Made by a program: the position numbers and the translations under genes. The notes below the pieces were generated by a model. That model saw only the letters and a program-made list of their open reading frames with translations. It did no database searches and was not told where the DNA came from. Positions 8,362 through 15,129 of a stretch of DNA of 35,036 bases are shown here, in pieces (positions within the stretch are counted from its first letter, which is position 1; each line of letters begins with the position of its first letter). This DNA is from Salinactinospora qingdaonensis (GTDB lineage Bacteria > Actinomycetota > Actinomycetes > Streptosporangiales > Streptosporangiaceae), in NCBI RefSeq assembly GCF_039539445.1, contig NZ_BAABDD010000039.1, positions 1-35,036 of the forward strand, read 5' to 3'.

Positions 8362-8403
8362 CCGGCCATCCTCGTTACGGGCGAGGGTGGCCGGTTCTTT
8401 TCG
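8362..8403 (+). terminator. Rho-independent-like terminator
   Basis: A 13-bp stem with one G-U pair (8362-8374 with 8382-8394) is followed directly by ttcttttc. It ends the phosphatidyltransferase/DUF3618 transcript. A run of T after the stem is uncommon in this window. Confidence 0.8.
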
Positions 8404-8513
8404 GCCGCCGCGCATGTCTGGCGATGCGAGTGGGCGCGCCCCATTACCCTGGTTGCCTATAACCGGCCGGGCTGGTTTGGATAACCACCTAAAGATGAGG
8501 GTGTGGGTGTGCC

Positions 8514-9371
8514 ATGGATGATCGCGAGTACGTGCTGACCCTGTCGTGCCCTGACACGCGCGGCATCGTCGCGGCGGTGGCTACGGTGCTTTCCCGGCAC
8601 GGGTGCAATATCACCGAAAGTCAGCAGTACGGCGATCACTACACGGGGCGGTTCTTCTTGCGCACCCAGTTCCTGGCCGAAGACCCGGCCGTGGGGGAGG
8701 ACGCGCTGCGTGGTGCCTTCGCCTCGCTGGCGGGCGATCTTGACATGGAGTGGGAGTTGTGGCGGTGTGCGGTACGGCCGCGTGTCCTGGTCATGGTCTC
8801 CAAACACGGTCACTGCCTTAACGACTTGCTCTACCGTCAGCGCAGCGGTCTGTTGGGCGTCGATATCGCCGCGGTCGTCTCCAACCATCCCGATCTGGAG
8901 TTTCTGGCACGCTCCTACGACCTCGACTTCCACCACCTGCCGGTCACCCCGGAGACAAAGCCGCGCCAAGAGGCGGCATTGTTGGAGCTGATTGACGCCT
9001 ACAGTGTCGACCTGGTGGTCCTTGCCCGCTACATGCAGGTGCTCTCGGCGGATCTGTGCGCGAAGCTCTCGGGGCGCGTCATTAACATCCACCACTCGTT
9101 TCTGCCGAGCTTCAAAGGCGCCCGGCCCTACCATCAGGCTCATGCACGCGGTGTGAAGCTGATCGGCGCCACCGCCCACTACGTCACGGCCGAACTCGAC
9201 GAGGGGCCGATCATCGAGCAGGAGGTCGCTCGGGTCGAACACACCCACAGTCCCGAGCAGCTCGCTGGAGTGGGCCGGGACTTGGAGTGTTTGGCCCTGG
9301 CGCGTGCGGTGAACTGGCACGCGGAGCGGCGGGTCGTGCTCAACGGCCAGAAGACGGTGGTGTTTCGCTAG
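8514..9371 (+). CDS. purU: Formyltetrahydrofolate deformylase
   Basis: The product (285 aa) hydrolyses 10-formyl-tetrahydrofolate to formate and tetrahydrofolate, balancing one-carbon pools. Residues 6-80 form an N-terminal ACT-type regulatory domain (VLTLSCPDTRGIVAAVATVL). The formyltransferase-like domain starts near residue 90 (RVLVMVSKHGHCLNDLL), with the conserved INIHHSFLPSFKGA segment carrying the catalytic histidine and the later TAHYVTAELDEGPII segment. Length and order match PurU. The ATG at 8514 has only a weak, distant gaggg. Glycine-cleavage and serine-hydroxymethyltransferase genes lie 6 kb to the right, a related pathway but a separate transcript. Confidence 0.95.
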   Translation: MDDREYVLTLSCPDTRGIVAAVATVLSRHGCNITESQQYGDHYTGRFFLRTQFLAEDPAVGEDALRGAFASLAGDLDMEWELWRCAVRPRVLVMVSKHGHCLNDLLYRQRSGLLGVDIAAVVSNHPDLEFLARSYDLDFHHLPVTPETKPRQEAALLELIDAYSVDLVVLARYMQVLSADLCAKLSGRVINIHHSFLPSFKGARPYHQAHARGVKLIGATAHYVTAELDEGPIIEQEVARVEHTHSPEQLAGVGRDLECLALARAVNWHAERRVVLNGQKTVVFR

Positions 9372-9484
9372 TTTCGCCGTTGGTGCGAGTCGTGCGGCTG
9401 TGAAGAGGCGCGGGGGCGGGCCGGCCGCGCCGGTTGAGGTGGCAGCGTTTCGGCCGACTTGAGTGCGGGGCGTGCGCTCTGGGG

Positions 9485-9523
9485 CCGGTGGGTGCCGTCG
9501 GCGGGTAGCCCCCATCCCACCGG
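9485..9523 (+). terminator. Hairpin downstream of purU, probable terminator
   Basis: Arms ccggtggg (9485-9492) and cccaccgg (9516-9523) pair perfectly over 8 bp. A competing pairing joins tgccgt (9493-9498) to acggca (9529-9534). It has no T tract. It is placed to end the purU transcript. Confidence 0.45.
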
Positions 9524-9563
9524 GCGGGACGGCAGTCGGTGATCCCAAAACACGTTACTTTTC

Positions 9564-9651
9564 GCTTGTGGTTGACTACAGTAGGTATCCCCGTTCGGGG
9601 CTACCCGTAGTTTTCATTATGTGCGGTCTAGATCACACCATATGAGGGTAG
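9564..9651 (+). promoter_or_regulatory. SigB-like promoter candidates and palindrome ahead of the Asp23 cluster
   Basis: Two matches to the actinomycete stress-sigma consensus (GNNT, 14-16 bases, GGGTAY) occur. One is gctt at 9564-9567, 15 bases, aggtat at 9583-9588. The other is gtct at 9626-9629, 16 bases, gggtag at 9646-9651. Each has one deviation. The first -10 overlaps an imperfect palindrome (9584-9605: ggta and tacc outside, cccc and gggg inside, loop gttc), which could be an operator or a weak terminator since gttttc follows. Assignment rests on pattern matching only. The gap 9372-9795 has no gene. Confidence 0.3.
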
Positions 9652-9795
9652 TGGTGCTCTCGGCTGGTCAAAGGGATAGCGACAAGCCGCCGACGGCATC
9701 CGAGGGTGTGGATATGGGGTGCTCCAGACGCCTTCGGCGCCAGCCGTTTCGGCGCGGCAGTACCGCGCTGTGGTTCGCAGTGAAGGAGAAGAACA

Positions 9796-10305
9796 GTGAC
9801 CGAAACCAAGAGCGAGGCCAAGGTCCCGAGCGCCCGTGAAACGAGTCCCAGCGACCGGGGGAGAGGGGCACGCGAGACCACCACGACCGGAGGCCACACC
9901 TCCGTCGCCGACCAAGTCGTCGCCAAGATCGCCGGTATGGCCGCCCGTGAGGTCGGCGGGGTCTACCGGATGGGAAGCGGCGCGGCACGCGCCTTCGGCG
10001 CGGTACGCGACCGCATCCCCGGCGCCGGCACCACGTCCAACGCCGCGCGTGGGGTGGCCGTGGAAGTCGGCGAGAGCCAGACCGCGATCGACATCGATCT
10101 CGTGGTCGACTACGGCGCCGCCATCCCCGATCTCGCCGGGGCGGTGCGCCGCAACGTCATCACCGGCGTCGAGCGTATGACTGGCCTGGAGGTCACCGAG
10201 GTCAACATCGCCGTCGATGACATCCACCTGCCCGATGAGGGCGAGGACAGCGAGGAGGAGACCACCGCCGTCACCACGGCCGAGACCGGGTCGCGCGTGC
10301 GATGA
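9796..10305 (+). CDS. Asp23/Gls24 family envelope stress protein
   Basis: This is the first gene of the cluster (169 aa). After a low-complexity Thr/Ser/Glu head (1-35) comes the Asp23 domain: VADQVVAKIAGMAAREVGGV (36-55), then the GVAVEVGESQTAIDIDLVVDYG strand pair and the VRRNVITGVERMTGLEVTEVNI segment near 115-137, ending in an acidic tail. Family members form membrane-associated assemblies anchored by AmaP in Gram-positive bacteria and are induced by envelope or alkaline stress. The GTG start at 9796 follows gaaggaga. Its stop overlaps the next start (ATGA), which indicates coupling. Confidence 0.92.
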   Translation: MTETKSEAKVPSARETSPSDRGRGARETTTTGGHTSVADQVVAKIAGMAAREVGGVYRMGSGAARAFGAVRDRIPGAGTTSNAARGVAVEVGESQTAIDIDLVVDYGAAIPDLAGAVRRNVITGVERMTGLEVTEVNIAVDDIHLPDEGEDSEEETTAVTTAETGSRVR

Positions 10306-10625
10306 CAGAAGCAGCGGAGGTTGACGCCGAGGGGGAGAGCGCTCGCACCATCGCCGCGCGGGTACTCGCACTCCCCGACGTGGCCGCGCTGTCGCCGGGA
10401 CACTTTCACACCATCGCCACGCCCGTCGCGGGCGGGCGGGTCGAGGGGGTGGCCGTGCGCGAGACTGCCGTGGAGGTCGGGATCGTGGCGTTGTGGGGGA
10501 CACCGCTTCCCCAGATCGCCGACCAGGTCCGAGAGACGGTCGGCGGCCTGGTCCCGGGCAGCGCCGTCCACGTCCGTGTGACCGACATCGTCGGTGCCGC
10601 GCCGGGCGCGCCCGGCGGGCGGTGA
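10302..10625 (+). CDS. Divergent Asp23-like protein
   Basis: The product (107 aa) follows the Asp23 outline but is diverged: TIAARVLALPDVAALSPGHF in place of the usual VAxxVPGV helix, then VEGVAVRETAVEVGIVALWG and LPQIADQVRETVGGLVPGSAVHVRVTDIV. It probably has the same alpha/beta fold and may co-assemble with the neighbours. It overlaps the preceding stop by four bases. No membrane segment is present. Family assignment is by pattern; the role is unknown. Confidence 0.75.
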   Translation: MTEAAEVDAEGESARTIAARVLALPDVAALSPGHFHTIATPVAGGRVEGVAVRETAVEVGIVALWGTPLPQIADQVRETVGGLVPGSAVHVRVTDIVGAAPGAPGGR

Positions 10626-10629
10626 GCCG

Positions 10630-10887
10630 ATGGAAGGGGAGCTGCGGGCCTACCGCTGTTGGGTTCGCGCCCACCACCCCGATCGGGGCGGCGACCCCGA
10701 GGTCTTCGCGGCGGGACTGGCGTGGTGGCGAGCCCGGTTGGCGGTAACGACTTCCCACCGGGGGGACAGCGGCCGTGCTAGGGAGCGCATCGGCGTTTAC
10801 CGGGCGCCGCGCGGACCTGTCGGCCGGGTCGCCGCGTGGCTGCGCCGCTGTCGGCGTCGCCGCGCGCGGGCCCGCCAGATCAGCTGA
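10630..10887 (+). CDS. Small basic protein with a J-domain-like HPD segment
   Basis: The product (85 aa) starts four bases after the previous stop. Residues 7-34 (AYRCWVRAHHPDRGGDPEVF and what follows) match helix II, the HPD tripeptide (with the common HPDRGGDPE context) and helix III of DnaJ J domains. Helix I is missing. The remainder is Arg-rich (RRCRRRRARARQ) and could bind nucleic acid or membrane lipid. Position within the Asp23 operon suggests a chaperone-recruiting or regulatory partner. That is inference; the HPD could also be chance in a short basic protein. The start lacks a clear ribosome-binding site beyond ggtgag. Confidence 0.65.
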   Translation: MEGELRAYRCWVRAHHPDRGGDPEVFAAGLAWWRARLAVTTSHRGDSGRARERIGVYRAPRGPVGRVAAWLRRCRRRRARARQIS

Positions 10888-10949
10888 ACCACCGGGCCGC
10901 GGTCACCGCGACCCGACAACACCACACACCGCGATCGGGAGGGATGGCC

Positions 10950-11120
10950 ATGTGGCCAATCGTCGGATTGGCTTTCGGCACCGTGCTCGGGCTCGCTAGC
11001 GCTTTCGGGGGGTTCTGGGCGTTCGCCCTCGTACTGCTGCTGGGCTTGGCGGGGTTTTTGGCCGGGCGCGCTTTCGAGGGAGAGATCGACCTCGCCGAGC
11101 TGTTCACCCGGCGCCAATGA
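10950..11120 (+). CDS. DUF2273-like small membrane protein
   Basis: The 56-residue product is two hydrophobic helices, roughly 3-20 and 22-40 (VGLAFGTVLGLASAFGGFWAF onward), and a short acidic tail EGEIDLAELFTRR. This is the DUF2273 layout found beside Asp23 and AmaP genes. The ATG at 10950 is preferred over 10944 because gggaggg (10937-10943) gives six-base spacing. It is likely a membrane partner of the Asp23 assembly. Confidence 0.82.
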   Translation: MWPIVGLAFGTVLGLASAFGGFWAFALVLLLGLAGFLAGRAFEGEIDLAELFTRRQ

Positions 11121-11134
11121 ACACGGGGTGAGCC

Positions 11135-11539
11135 ATGAACACAACGACCGCGTCGGTAACCGAGATGATTCCCGCTCAGCGGCCTCCGATGGAGCAGCGA
11201 GGGCGCACCGCCATTCCCGAGCGTGTCGTGGCCAAGATCGCGACCAGAGCCGCCGACGAGACCGAAACGACCAGGACGGGCGCTGGGGGTGCCCTACCCT
11301 TGTTCGCCGCCGCCAAGGGCAGTAGAGCCCAGGCGCACCGCAGCGGAGCCTCGGTGATGTTGAGCCTGAGCATTGCTGTGGGCTACCCCGTGCCGGTGCG
11401 CCAGGCCACGCGCGAGGTCCGTCGACACGTTCAGGACACAGTCGAGAGGTTGACCGGACTGCGGGTACGCCACACCGATATCGAGGTCACCGAGCTCGTT
11501 CGAGAAGGCGACCGTGGGCGCGAGCGTCATCTGCGGTAG
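11135..11539 (+). CDS. Asp23/Gls24 family protein, second copy
   Basis: The product (134 aa) has the Asp23 elements IPERVVAKIATRAADET (26-42), ASVMLSLSIAVGYPVPVRQATREVRRHVQDTVERLTGLRVRHTDIEV in the second half (written here as family landmarks spread over residues 72-120), and a basic end. The central part is shorter than in the first copy and carries GAGGALPLFAAAKGS instead of the usual VxLGV segment. It is probably a paralogue rather than a duplicate of recent date. Its ATG lies 14 bases after the DUF2273-like stop. Confidence 0.82.
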   Translation: MNTTTASVTEMIPAQRPPMEQRGRTAIPERVVAKIATRAADETETTRTGAGGALPLFAAAKGSRAQAHRSGASVMLSLSIAVGYPVPVRQATREVRRHVQDTVERLTGLRVRHTDIEVTELVREGDRGRERHLR

Positions 11540-11600
11540 CGGTGGGGCTAGGGCCGCCTGTTGCTGTGATCGCACACGTTGAGAGGGGTGATGACACACA

Positions 11601-12206
11601 ATGACCACGGTGGAAGACGCGCTGGGCCGTCCTGACCCCGTTACCGCCAAGCGCGCGAATCGGGTGGCGGTCCACACCTTCCGTCCCCGCCGTTCCTGGC
11701 CGGCGCTCCTCGTCGGCCTTGTGGTCGCGGGTGTGGCGGGACTAGCCGCCGCCGAGGTGATCTCGGCTCTCATCGGGCGCCCCTTCACGGGGCTCCCGTT
11801 TCAGCAGGCGGCCGAGTACGCCGGTGAGGCCCGCTGGAGCGATCCCGCCGTACAACTCGCCTCACTGGTTCTGGCCCTGATCGGGCTGGTGTTGATCTCG
11901 TTGGCGCTGGTGCCGGGGCGCGGGCGCTGGCTGCCGCTGCGCACCGACGATCCCGCGTTGGTCGTGGGGTTGTCCAGGCCCGCGTTGCGGCGGGCGTTGA
12001 GCGTGGCCGCCCGCGAGGTCGACGGGGTGCGTTCGGTCCAGGTGCGCCTGGGACGGCGCCGGGTCGGGGTATGGGCCTACACCGAACTACGCGGCGACGA
12101 GGAGCTTCCCGACCTGCTGCGACAGGCTGTGGAGCGCAGGCTCGCCGATCTCGCCCCTCTGCGCGAGCTCAAGGTGCGTACCCGGGTGCGCTACGCGAAG
12201 GCGTGA
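11601..12206 (+). CDS. DUF6286-like membrane protein of the Asp23 cluster
   Basis: The product (201 aa) has two membrane helices, about residues 35-58 (WPALLVGLVVAGVAGLAAAE) and 88-108 (LASLVLALIGLVLISLALVP). A conserved region follows with RGRWLPLRTDDPALVVGLSR and RRALSVAAREVDGVRSVQVR, and the chain ends in a basic sheet-helix segment. This matches the DUF6286 type of protein seen in actinomycete Asp23/AmaP clusters. The C-terminal domain resembles the AmaP soluble domain, so it may be a second anchor. The start at 11601 lies 61 bases after the previous gene. Confidence 0.78.
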   Translation: MTTVEDALGRPDPVTAKRANRVAVHTFRPRRSWPALLVGLVVAGVAGLAAAEVISALIGRPFTGLPFQQAAEYAGEARWSDPAVQLASLVLALIGLVLISLALVPGRGRWLPLRTDDPALVVGLSRPALRRALSVAAREVDGVRSVQVRLGRRRVGVWAYTELRGDEELPDLLRQAVERRLADLAPLRELKVRTRVRYAKA

Positions 12207-12343
12207 GGCTGATGAGTGTGACCTCCGTCCCCTCTCGCGCGGGGAGATCCCTCCGGAGCGCGATGGAGGGGTTCCGGCCCGGCCGGCACCTGTGGAGAGG
12301 AAGATTTCGGTCCGGTTCGCCTCGGCTCAACCGGTATCGTCGC

Positions 12344-12373
12344 CGGATGCTTGGGCTCCGGCCCGAGCATCCG
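12344..12373 (+). other. Intercistronic hairpin with UNCG-type tetraloop
   Basis: A 13-bp stem with a single G-U pair (cggatgcttgggc at 12344-12356 with 12361-12373) is capped by tccg closed by C-G, the very stable UNCG tetraloop class. It sits in the 288-base gap between the DUF6286-like gene and amaP. It lacks a U tract, so it may be an attenuator, processing site or 3'-end stabiliser that lowers amaP expression. Confidence 0.55.
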
Positions 12374-12494
12374 CGTGCACGGCGCGTCGCTCTCCGCCGG
12401 CCTGGCCTCCTGTGGTCGTGGCGGCAATGCCGGGCAGGACATGTCCAGCGACAGGCGTCGCCGATACATCCATCGTTCTACATTAGGTAGCGAT

Positions 12495-13145
12495 ATGCCT
12501 ACGCACGCTATTTCTCCCCGGCCCGCACGGCCGGGGCAGCCTGGCGAAGCCCAGGTGAGCGACAGCGCGCGCGGGCCCGCGCGCGGCAACCGGTGGGGTC
12601 TGGCTCTCGTCGGTCTCGTACTCGTGGCCAGTGGGCTGGCCGCCCTGGCGGTGGGGTTGGGACTGCTCGGTCGGGCACGCGCGAGCGCGCCTCTGCTGGG
12701 TGGGGCAGTGACCGATACGCTTGGGCAGGCGTGGGTCCCCTACGCGGCGGTCGTTCTCGCGGTTGTGGTGGCACTGCTGGCGCTGTGGTGGATGGTGCGC
12801 CAGGGGCGCGACGACACGGTACGACGGCTGCGGGTGGAGCCGGAGCCGGCTGCCGGCATCACCGAGATGCGGTCGAGTACGGCCTGTGACGCGTTTGAGG
12901 ACGAGGTGGCGGATTACCCGGGGGTGCGCCGGGCGCGAGCGCGCATGACTGAGTCCAGGTCGCAGCCGCAAGTCCGCCTTGACCTCGTCCTCGACGCCGA
13001 CGCTGACGCTTCGGCCATATGGCGCGAGGTGCGCTCTCAACCGTTGGAGAACCTGCGTTGCGCCCTGGAACTCGACCGGTTGCCGGCCGTCATCCGCATG
13101 TCGATGGCGGCCCCACCCAAGAACCCGCAGCGTCAGCTCGCCTAA
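12495..13145 (+). CDS. amaP: Alkaline shock response membrane anchor AmaP-like protein
   Basis: The product (216 aa) has an unusually long polar N-terminus (1-30, Pro/Arg rich). Two membrane helices follow, about 33-55 (WGLALVGLVLVASGLAALAV) and 80-102 (WVPYAAVVLAVVVALLALWW). A soluble C-terminal domain (EDEVADYPGVRRARARM, then VRLDLVLDADADASAIW) fits the AmaP/Asp23-anchor layout. Family members hold Asp23 at the membrane. The ATG at 12495 has no convincing ribosome-binding site; GTG starts upstream in the same frame are not better placed. It is the last gene of the cluster. Confidence 0.78.
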   Translation: MPTHAISPRPARPGQPGEAQVSDSARGPARGNRWGLALVGLVLVASGLAALAVGLGLLGRARASAPLLGGAVTDTLGQAWVPYAAVVLAVVVALLALWWMVRQGRDDTVRRLRVEPEPAAGITEMRSSTACDAFEDEVADYPGVRRARARMTESRSQPQVRLDLVLDADADASAIWREVRSQPLENLRCALELDRLPAVIRMSMAAPPKNPQRQLA

Positions 13146-13334
13146 GGGGGCCGCCTGTCCTGGAAGGGCCGCGAGCTTTAGACGACGCGGGAGGGGCAGC
13201 GCCAAAACCGGAGGCTTCCATGGCACCGCACCCGGCTCGGCTCGGGCGTGGGGCAGCCACGCCGACTGCCGCCCCTGCTTCGAGGCGCGGACCATGCGCG
13301 CCGCTTAGGGCGGGCGGGGCCGCCGGTGATCCGT

Positions 13335-14027
13335 TCAGCCGAGAACAGCGCTCATGACGGCGTCGGTGTCGGAGAGGTCGGGCACAACGACGGTCGCGCC
13401 GGCGGCTTGGAGCGTGGCGGCATCGGTGACGCCGGTGGCGACCGCCACGACCCGTGCACCTCCGTCGTGGGCGGCGCGGATGTCGTTGGGGGAGTCGCCG
13501 ATGAGAACCGTGGTGTCGGGGGTGAATTCCACGCCGGTGCTCTCGTAGACCCGGCGGCGGGCGATGTGGACCAGTTCGCAGCGTTCGGGGTGGTCGTCGC
13601 CGTAGCCGCCGAAGGGGAAGCTCACTAGTTCGTGCAGGTCGAAAGTGGTGAGTTTGAGTTCGGCGTTGGCACGAGTGTTACCGGTGAGCAGGGAAGATAC
13701 GATGTCGGCTTCGTTGGCGCAGCGGTGGAGGACTTCTTTGGCGCCGGGCAAGATCCGGCCACGCATGGTCAGTTCGCTGGCGCGTGCGGAGAACTCCGCG
13801 TGCTGTAGCTCTAGGAAGCGGGAGAAGTCGCCGGGGGTGGCGGTGAGCCCGTTGGCGTCGAGGGTCTCGTTGAACCAACGCCATTCGGTGCGGCCGGGGC
13901 CTCGTGTGTCGATGTGGTCGGTGAGCCCGGTGAATCGGGCGAACGCCGCGGAGAAAATCTCGAAACCGATGTCGTCGACGTCCAGCAGGGTTTTGTCGAT
14001 ATCCCACAGCACCAGCCGCTTACCCAC
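13335..14027 (-). CDS. HAD-superfamily hydrolase
   Basis: The product (230 aa) has the HAD catalytic motif LVLWDIDKTLLDV with the nucleophile Asp9 and acid/base Asp11, then motif II LLTGNT, and motif IV VLIGDSPNDIRAA. A helical cap lies between motifs I and II (about 20-95). The length and cap fit the phosphoglycolate-phosphatase/beta-phosphoglucomutase branch, but the substrate cannot be named. The GTG at 14027 follows aagggg at good distance. It is convergent with the Asp23 cluster; the 189-base gap 13146-13334 shows no clear terminator. Confidence 0.9.
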   Translation of the reverse strand: MGKRLVLWDIDKTLLDVDDIGFEIFSAAFARFTGLTDHIDTRGPGRTEWRWFNETLDANGLTATPGDFSRFLELQHAEFSARASELTMRGRILPGAKEVLHRCANEADIVSSLLTGNTRANAELKLTTFDLHELVSFPFGGYGDDHPERCELVHIARRRVYESTGVEFTPDTTVLIGDSPNDIRAAHDGGARVVAVATGVTDAATLQAAGATVVVPDLSDTDAVMSAVLG

Positions 14028-14162
14028 GTATACCCCTTTCGAATACCGGTGTGCCTGTCACGCTATCCCACCCCCAGCGGGTTCCCAATTGTATTGATAG
14101 GAAATTCACCGGCCGTGGGCCGGAGCTCGCCGCGGGGGAGGCCACCATGAGGCGCATGGCTA

Positions 14163-14181
14163 TGAGGATAGGCTTTCCTGT
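14163..14181 (+). promoter_or_regulatory. IdeR/DmdR-like iron box overlapping a probable leaderless promoter
   Basis: tgaggataggctttcctgt matches 13 of 19 positions of the actinobacterial iron-box consensus (TTAGGTTAGGCTAACCTAA), including the tAGGCT centre and the CCT arm. It touches the ATG at 14182. Within it taggct (14169-14174) would be a -10 hexamer for a transcript starting at the ATG. An iron-loaded repressor bound here would block transcription of the FhuF-like gene. Confidence 0.55.
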
Positions 14182-15063
14182 ATGTCGCATCGTGCAACCG
14201 GTAGAGCCTCCTCCTTCACCGGCCATCCGCTGGCCGGCGTGGTGCGCTGGGTCAACGAGCGCGAACTCCACGTCAAAGTCCGGCTGCTCGCCACCGACGC
14301 CCCCGAGCCGCACGGCCAGGAGTGGGTGCGGGCCGACCGCGCCCCCCAGCGCGTACCGGAACTGATCGAACTACTGCGTTCGGCCGCCTGCCAGGGACAC
14401 CAAGTGTCGGCGGCGGCCGTGCTCGCGGCCAACCTCGGCCGGTACGTCTTCGGGTTCGCCGCTGCCACCGCCTACCTGACGGGGCGGGCTCCCGGGCTCT
14501 CGGCGCCGCGGGTGTGGCTGAGGTTCAGCCCTTCCGGCGGGATCGATGAGCTCGCGCTGCGTCCAGCGGCCACTGCGGTGCTGCACAGCGACCCCATGGC
14601 CCAGTTCTCCGGGACGGTCGTCGTCGACGACGAGGCCGCGCTGGATCACTGGTTCATCCGGTCGGCGGTGACCACGCTCACCCCGATCCTGGCGGCGGTG
14701 CGCGACTACACGCGATTCGGGACCCGACCGCAGTGGAGTATGGCCGCCGACTCACTGTACTGGGCGCTGCTGCTGGCTTCCGACGAGGTTGGCCGGGACC
14801 AGTGGGCGGCGTGGGACCGGGCCACGCGCATGGTGGGCTACATCAACTGCGGCAAGCACCGGGTGACCCCACGGCAGCGCGCTTTCCCCCTCACCCTTGC
14901 GAGACGTCCCCCCGAGCGCCCCGAACGCCTCTTCCTGGTGCGGGGCGGTTGCTGCTTCTACTACAAGTACGCCGAGACCATGTGCGCCTCTTGTCCGCTG
15001 TCCAGCGACGAGGATCGGGAACGGCTGCTGCGCGGCCACTTCGAGTTGTCTGCGCGTAGCTGA
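14182..15063 (+). CDS. FhuF-like (2Fe-2S) protein, probable siderophore-iron reductase
   Basis: The product (293 aa) ends with CCFYYKYAETMCASCPL, a CC-x9-C-x2-C cluster-binding motif of the FhuF C-terminal type. The rest (about 50-230) is an all-helical, FhuF-like region with a conserved aromatic/arginine segment WLRFSPSGGIDEL. FhuF enzymes release iron from ferric siderophores by reduction in the cytoplasm. The iron box at the start codon supports an iron role. No ribosome-binding site precedes ATG 14182, so the message is probably leaderless. No transporter or siderophore synthase gene is next to it. Confidence 0.82.
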   Translation: MSHRATGRASSFTGHPLAGVVRWVNERELHVKVRLLATDAPEPHGQEWVRADRAPQRVPELIELLRSAACQGHQVSAAAVLAANLGRYVFGFAAATAYLTGRAPGLSAPRVWLRFSPSGGIDELALRPAATAVLHSDPMAQFSGTVVVDDEAALDHWFIRSAVTTLTPILAAVRDYTRFGTRPQWSMAADSLYWALLLASDEVGRDQWAAWDRATRMVGYINCGKHRVTPRQRAFPLTLARRPPERPERLFLVRGGCCFYYKYAETMCASCPLSSDEDRERLLRGHFELSARS

Positions 15064-15070
15064 AGGCGGC

Positions 15071-15106
15071 GGGCGCGGGCCATGGCCCCTGCCAGGGCCC
15101 GCGCCC
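15071..15106. terminator. Bidirectional terminator hairpin
   Basis: Arms gggcgcgggcc (15071-15081) and ggcccgcgccc (15096-15106) pair perfectly over 11 bp with a 14-base loop. They lie between the convergent FhuF-like and glyA genes. Confidence 0.75.
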
Positions 15107-15129
15107 CTCGAAAGGGTGGATCGTCCAGC

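Noticed and set aside
12212..12490. 92-codon Arg-rich frame between the DUF6286-like gene and amaP
   Set aside because: It has a nearby gagg but no domain, and low-information Arg/Ser/Pro codons throughout; the strong hairpin at 12344 lies inside it. More likely an untranslated spacer.
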